Shown in pieces: positions 59,671 through 64,000 of a stretch of DNA of 64,000 nucleotides. Numbering within the stretch: the first letter of the stretch is position 1; each line of letters opens with the position of its first letter. Origin of the DNA: Emcibacteraceae bacterium (GTDB taxonomy: Bacteria; Pseudomonadota; Alphaproteobacteria; Sphingomonadales; Emcibacteraceae). A program made the position numbers and the translations under genes. The stretch is from NCBI GenBank assembly GCA_021774795.1, contig JAJFIR010000031.1, positions 186,001 through 250,000 on the forward strand, read 5' to 3'. The notes beneath the pieces were generated by a model. It was not told the DNA's origin. It ran no database searches and saw nothing but the letters and a program-made list of their open reading frames with translations.

Positions 59671-60642
59671 TTAATTTAAAACAGAAATCACAATTTTTCC
59701 TTTATGAAGTCCCTGCCCGAAATAGCGCATTGCATTAGGCACTTCGTGTAATTGAAAAACTTTGTCGATGGCAGGTACCAATTTATCTGCTTCGATAAGC
59801 TCCTTCAAATAATCTAATCCCTTATTCGGCCCCTCCATCACAATGCAAAACTTCCTGCTCTCGCGAGTAAACATTGAGAGGAAATTTTGAAACATTATCG
59901 GCAGTATACCTGATCCCCCAATCATCACGTAGGTTCCACTCGGCCTTAAGGTCCTTTTATAATCGGAAATAGAACAATTAGATTGACAATCAATAATCAG
60001 ATCAAATTGTTCACCAGTATTCGTATAATCCGTCTGAGCGAAATCTATGACATGGTCCGCACCAAGCGCGCGAATGGTATCCAGTTTGTGCAAAGCGTCT
60101 ACTCCAGTAACTTCTGTTTTGAATAGCTTGGCAAGTTGAACTGCAAAGGTGCCTACGCCGCCGCCAGCCCCATTAACCAGAACCTTCTGCCCTGGTTCAA
60201 GTTGTCTGCATTTTCGCAGCCCGTGCAAGGCGAGAACACCCGCTTGCGGTACCGCAGCGGCTTCTTCAAAAGCCGCATTTTCCGGCATCCATTCAAGTGC
60301 CGTTTCTGAAACGCAGGTAAACTCTGCAAATCCGCCCCAGTTATCCCAAAGATCACCAAAAACTTTATCACCCGGTTGGAAACGCTTAACGCGGGCACCA
60401 ATAGCTTCAACAGTCCCCGCGATGTCGGCACCTAAAATCTGTTTTTCTGGCTTTGGTTTTAAAAGTCCAAACATGAGGCGGTTTATAAACGGTGTACCAT
60501 TCAAATATTCCCAGTCCCAGGAATTGATGGATGATGCATGTACTTTTACAAGCACCTCATCATCTCTTGGAGTAGGTTTTGATACTTCTCTAAGATGCAG
60601 ACTATCTGCTGATCCATATTGGTTAAATAAAATCGCTTTCAT
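59671..60642 (-). CDS. Quinone oxidoreductase-like MDR protein, copy 2
   Basis: A 323-residue paralogue: QYGSADSLHLREVSKPTPRD, GADIAGTVEAIGARVKRFQP and NADPH motif VNGAGGGVGTFAVQLAKLF. The two copies share order and length and arose by tandem duplication. The copy differs in the substrate loop, so the two may use different substrates. Its DNA is richer in G+C than copy 1. Confidence 0.85.
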   Translation of the reverse strand: MKAILFNQYGSADSLHLREVSKPTPRDDEVLVKVHASSINSWDWEYLNGTPFINRLMFGLLKPKPEKQILGADIAGTVEAIGARVKRFQPGDKVFGDLWDNWGGFAEFTCVSETALEWMPENAAFEEAAAVPQAGVLALHGLRKCRQLEPGQKVLVNGAGGGVGTFAVQLAKLFKTEVTGVDALHKLDTIRALGADHVIDFAQTDYTNTGEQFDLIIDCQSNCSISDYKRTLRPSGTYVMIGGSGILPIMFQNFLSMFTRESRKFCIVMEGPNKGLDYLKELIEADKLVPAIDKVFQLHEVPNAMRYFGQGLHKGKIVISVLN

Positions 60643-60663
60643 AGCCGCCTCTCTGAATATTGC

Positions 60664-61587
60664 CTATTTCTCGGAGCCACTTCCCAAGTTCCCTTGCGTA
60701 GCCTGCTCGATTGCTTCGGTAGCACCGAAATCATGCGAGGGCAGGATAACGAGGCCCGGGAGCTTCTCTTTCAAGCTTCTCACCTTCGCATAGGACAAAC
60801 GTAACTCCATCTCATCTCCTGTCCCCGGTACTACATCCTGATCGATCAGGCTCGCTTCGTAGGTTAGGTCACTAACGAGCAATATTGGTGCTCAACCTTT
60901 GTTACGTATTAGCATTGAGAGCGATCCCGGCGTATGCCCTGGTGTCGGTAACAAAATCATCGAGCTGTCACCAGCAACATCAAAAATCCCTTCGAACCCA
61001 TCAGAGAGCGGATCGTCGGTGGACTCAAACGTTATTGGCTGCCATTTCGCCCTCGGAATTTCGATATGGTCCCGAAGAATCCATTCGTGTTCAGGGTGAG
61101 GTTTTGACAATTGCGCCCATTCTCTTGCGCCCACGATTAGCGTAGCCTGCGGGATGTGAGCGATACCACCGACATGATCAAAGTGAAGATGTGAAATCAC
61201 AGCTGTGCGGATGTCGCTGACAGATAGGCCGTTAGTCGCCAATACTCGGTCGAGACGATCCTTCTCCGTAATGTGGAAACGGAATATCCACCGCAAAAGA
61301 AATTGGCCGATTTGGCTCGAAATATAACCCTTGTCAGCCGCAATCGCCGGGTCCAGCCCTGTGTCGAATAATAGGGAGCCCTCGCGGTGGTCAATCAGGA
61401 AGTAATTTATTGGCAGTTTCACCCATCTTCTCGACATGAAAATCCACCATAGCTTTGGCAACCAACTGCCATATCGATGTTCTCTGTGTTGCTCGGCCCA
61501 ACCTGAACTTAAAACATGTAAAGACCTAATCGCTTGTCCCGTCTCAGTTGCCTTCTTTGGTGTTATCATTTCTTCGGTTATCACCAT
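60664..61587 (-). pseudogene. Metallo-beta-lactamase-fold lactonase-like gene with an in-frame TGA
   Basis: The reading frame of about 308 codons has HLHFDHVGG, LLPTPGHTPGSLSMLI, and after the stop LLVSDLTYEASL and VILPSHD, all in one frame. The TGA at 60892-60894 falls between RNKG and APILL where relatives usually have Gly (GGA), so a single base change explains it. The family includes acyl-homoserine lactonases. Sequencing error, recent inactivation or readthrough are all possible; two separate proteins are unlikely as both metal sites are needed. Confidence 0.75.
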
Positions 61588-61693
61588 TAACGGTCCTCCA
61601 CTACCTTTAAAAAGGGAGCGTCACAGCGGTCTTTGCCTCCCAATCAGGCCATCTTATCGTCTCAAGATATAGCATTTAGTGAAAAACTAAACA

Positions 61694-61707
61694 TTGATTG
61701 GGATCAA
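61694..61707. promoter_or_regulatory. FNR/FixK-type box TTGATTGGGATCAA
   Basis: Perfect site in the gap between the broken lactonase-like gene (106 bases) and the flavodoxin-domain gene (212 bases). It is the last site of the island. Confidence 0.72.
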
Positions 61708-61919
61708 TGTGGTCGCAAATGACTTCAATTATAAGATGAGAGAAACATCCCGTTCCGTTTCTTTGCAGCGGTTTGGAACACGCTGCTTCGGCACAATACT
61801 TGTAAGATTGTGTTGGAGGAAAATGCGCTTCTGATCGAGCTATCCCAGTCGAAGCAGGCTTGACACCGAGCAAAGCGATACGTTTCGTGGATGCTTTAAG
61901 ATAAGGACGTGATATTACA

Positions 61920-62441
61920 ATGAACGGCGCGATATTCTTTTCAAGCAGGTATGGTAGCACCGCCCAATATGCCGGGTGGATCAGCGACGCGACTGCCTTA
62001 CCGGTGTTCGATGTGAACGATGCCAATGCCGATCCAACATATTACGATTTCTTGGTCCTTGGAAGCCCGGTGATCTACCACAAGCTACTGATCCACAAGT
62101 GGGTAAAGCGAAACCTGATCCGCATAAAGGCCAAACCAATAATCATGTTTACTGTATCCGGGGCTCCGGCCGGCCAAAAGCTGGATGGCTGGATTGCTGC
62201 CAGCCTGCCGGGAGACTTCATCGCGCGGATGACCCATGTTGCGTTGCGCGGGAGACAAAACCCAAAGGATCTCCATTTCTACGACCGGATGATGCTGATC
62301 ATCGGTGGATTGATAAACCCCGATCCCGTGGCACGTCGGGAAGAAATGGAGGGCTTTGACTTCATGGACAAAGCCAGCATCGCGCCAGTTGTGAAACTGG
62401 TTCAGCAGTTCCAATCCACCGAACAGGACCCTCCGACATAG
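61920..62441 (+). CDS. Flavodoxin-domain protein (HemG-like)
   Basis: A 173-residue flavodoxin-fold protein with a HemG-like start MNGAIFFSSRYGSTAQYAGW and the second loop FLVLGSPVIYHKLLIHKWVK. HemG proteins oxidise protoporphyrinogen with quinone as acceptor, useful without oxygen, but other flavodoxin-domain proteins fit too. Its DNA is visibly richer in G+C than most of the window, as is the region from 60 kb, suggesting recent transfer or a different source. Confidence 0.75.
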   Translation: MNGAIFFSSRYGSTAQYAGWISDATALPVFDVNDANADPTYYDFLVLGSPVIYHKLLIHKWVKRNLIRIKAKPIIMFTVSGAPAGQKLDGWIAASLPGDFIARMTHVALRGRQNPKDLHFYDRMMLIIGGLINPDPVARREEMEGFDFMDKASIAPVVKLVQQFQSTEQDPPT

Positions 62442-62636
62442 GTCAGCTATTTTCATTAAGTTGGCTCGTGGAGTAACACCAAAGTGAACAAAACTCATCA
62501 CCGCTAAATTTGCGCACACAAACCCGCCTTGCGTATTTAACATCAGACATCGTCACTACCATCCACGAAGGACGTCAACCTCTAAAATTAAATGCAGCCA
62601 ATCTTCAAAAAAACAACAGCCCTACCTACAGACTGG

Positions 62637-63180
62637 ATGAGACAGCGTCAGATGTATAATTTTATATTGCATCGATCTATCGGAAGTAAAATTTCTTCAA
62701 ACCTGGTTAGTTCAGAATGGTGAGACCGACAATCCTGTAATTCTAAATTTACTCGATAAAATCTCCGCATTGCTGTTAGATGGTGTCCTCGATGATGAAG
62801 AAGCAGGCAATCTATTTTCTATACTTCATCATATATCAAGAGAGAAAACGGAACTTGGAGAAATTGCAAAAACCACAAACCTTCCAATTTGTAAGCCTGC
62901 TCCTCAAATAATTGTTAGTGAAAACTCTTTTTTGTTTACCGGCACATGTTTGTTCGGAACACGAAAAGATTGCCAAGAAGCAATATTGTCTCTGGGTGGA
63001 GTAAATGCGTCCAGTGTCACGAAAAAATTAGACTAACTGGTTTTGGGTACGTACGTTACAGAAAGTTGAGCGCATGAGAATTTCGGGCGAAAGATAGAGA
63101 AAGCGATGAAATATAGGGATGCTGGATCATCAATTTCAATAATCACTGAAGAGCACTGGCTTAAAGAATGTGGGCTATAA
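62637..63180 (+). pseudogene. BRCT-domain protein gene with two in-frame stops
   Basis: A first short part (MRQRQMYNFILHRSIGSK) is followed after a frame change by EVKFLQTWLVQNGETDNP, LDKISALLLDGVLDDEEAGN and a BRCT core (SENSFLFTGTCLFGTRKDCQ, LSLGGVNASSVTKKLD). TAA at 63034 replaces the expected Tyr of DYLV; reading on gives LVLGTYVTES, then TGA at 63067 where Trp is expected, then HENFGRKIEKAMKYRDAG and EEHWLKECGL to TAA at 63178. Three defects in one gene mean it is dead. Confidence 0.75.
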
Positions 63181-63435
63181 TCTGAAGAAATTCTAATACA
63201 ATGAGCCGCCTATTTACTTTTAGCTGTCCTTTATAAGAAAATCAGATATCCGTAGTTTTTTTGATCTCTCACGTTAGCCAATACGTAATTTGTATACAGG
63301 AAAACTAGCCGAGACTTTGGGTGAAATTGCCTCAAAACATGCAAATAATATGTTCTCTATCCGCTACTTCGCTGATATTAACTCCCTAGCTCTTTGATAG
63401 TTAAACACTATACTGATGGTCGTAAAATTGACCTG
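63181..63435. other. Non-coding gap before the tandem array
   Basis: AT-rich sequence between the BRCT remnant and the repeat array. No gene, FNR-type site or hairpin terminator was recognised. Confidence 0.5.
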
Positions 63436-64000
63436 GTTCGATGAAGAGTAGATGGTGGTGTAGCAAGGTACCACCGGCATAGTCTCAGTTGATCAAAAGT
63501 AGGTTTGAGAAGTTTGTGTAGTTTTTCCTTAGTTGACCTTGACGAGGTGTGAGAAGGCATCCCCGGCAAAATCTCAGATGAACATTAGTAGGTATGTGAA
63601 GTTTGTGTAACTTTTCCTCAACAAAACTTGACGAGGTGTGGGAAGGCACCTCCGGCACGGTCTCAGTTGATCAAGGGTAGGATTAGTAAGTTTGTGTAGT
63701 TTTTCCTTAGGTGACCTTGACGAGGTGTGGCAAGGCACCTCCGGCAGGGTCTCAGTTAACTAAGAATAGGTAGAGTCTGTTCCTTAGATGAACTTGACGA
63801 GGTGTGGAAAGGCACCTCCGGCAGGGTCTTAGGTGCTCAAGAACTGACAGGAGGTTATTAGTGTGGTTTTTCCTTAGGTGACCTTGACGGGGTGTAGCAA
63901 GGCACTTCCGGCAAGGTCTCAGTTGACTAAGAGTAGGTGAGGGTTTGTGGTAGCTTTTTCCTTAGGTAAACTTGACGAGGTGTAGCAAGGCACCTCCGGC
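63436..64000 (+). repeat. Tandem array of about 89-base units with a conserved hairpin, running off the window
   Basis: Seven units are visible; hairpins begin at 63454, 63544, 63633, 63722, 63799, 63889 and 63977, giving steps of 90, 89, 89, 77, 90 and 88 bases. Each unit holds TTGACGAGGTGTrGCAAGG, then GGCACCTCCGGCA, GGTCTCAGTTGA and TTTTTCCTTAGGT. The hairpin stem GAGGTG/CACCTC becomes GGTGGT/ACCACC in the first unit, a paired change that keeps pairing. Unit length is not a multiple of three, so it is not a coding repeat. Unlike CRISPR, no unique spacers separate the copies. Confidence 0.85.

Noticed and set aside
63430-63445. tRNA T-arm (GGTTCGA)
   Set aside because: No matching acceptor, anticodon or D-arm could be found around it.
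63436-64000. CRISPR array
   Set aside because: The similarity runs across the whole unit; there are no constant short repeats separated by unique spacers, and no cas genes are near.
63436-64000. Repetitive protein-coding gene
   Set aside because: Steps of 89, 90, 77 and 88 bases are mostly not multiples of three, so no one frame stays in phase, and the stems show paired changes instead.

Overview
The window reads as chromosomal DNA of an AT-rich proteobacterium, most likely an alphaproteobacterium. The grounds are a FixL-type oxygen sensor kinase beside a FixK/FNR-type regulator, an IS3-type transposase remnant close to alphaproteobacterial ones, TonB-dependent outer-membrane uptake genes and an AAHS-type transporter. 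This placement is inference. No rRNA, tRNA or CRISPR array was found.

Region 1 (1-14 kb) holds nutrient uptake and decaying catabolism. A TonB-dependent receptor, cut by the window edge, follows a large internally duplicated beta-helix lipoprotein. A prepilin peptidase, two small exported proteins, a type I dehydroquinate dehydratase and an aromatic-acid-type MFS transporter come next. Then a run of broken genes (GntR FCD regulator, DapA-family lyase, type II haloacid dehalogenase, threonine dehydratase) leads into an intact gluconolactonase. A truncated autotransporter barrel and an IS3 transposase remnant follow.

Region 2 (14-62 kb) is the main result. Twenty sites matching TTGAT-N4-ATCAA (14 perfect, 6 with one mismatch) lie in intergenic gaps, usually 50-100 bases before a start codon; none was found in the first 14 kb. 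The genes behind them are a heavy-metal-type RND efflux operon led by a flavodoxin, universal stress proteins, a two-domain glycosyltransferase with a GH130 phosphorylase and PEP synthase, a mannose cupin, a CBS protein, Hsp20, a second-type FtsH, a host-attachment (baeRF-like) protein, a complete nine-gene N-type ATPase operon, and an AMP phosphorylase / PRPP synthetase / beta-CASP nuclease operon. A PPOX flavoprotein, two c-type cytochrome lipoproteins, an OmpA protein, a small repeat protein and sulfur-transport YeeE halves are also there. In the middle sit the likely controllers: a Crp/FNR protein with an FNR-like recognition helix, a hybrid histidine kinase with a FixL-like haem PAS domain, and an OmpR-type response regulator.

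Taken together, region 2 looks like a low-oxygen survival programme. Oxygen would be sensed by haem PAS, relayed to an FNR-type factor, and answered with chaperones, proteolysis, stress proteins, an auxiliary ion-pumping ATPase, and phosphorolytic use of glycans and nucleotides. The gene classes resemble those of the mycobacterial DosR dormancy regulon, but the regulators are unrelated. The functional reading is inference; the binding-site pattern and the domain content are seen directly.

Region 3 (57-64 kb) holds small redox enzymes, a serine hydrolase, two tandem quinone-oxidoreductase-like genes, a metallo-beta-lactamase gene and a BRCT gene both broken by in-frame stops, and at the far end a tandem array of about 89-base units, each carrying a hairpin whose stem is kept by paired changes. 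The array runs off the window.
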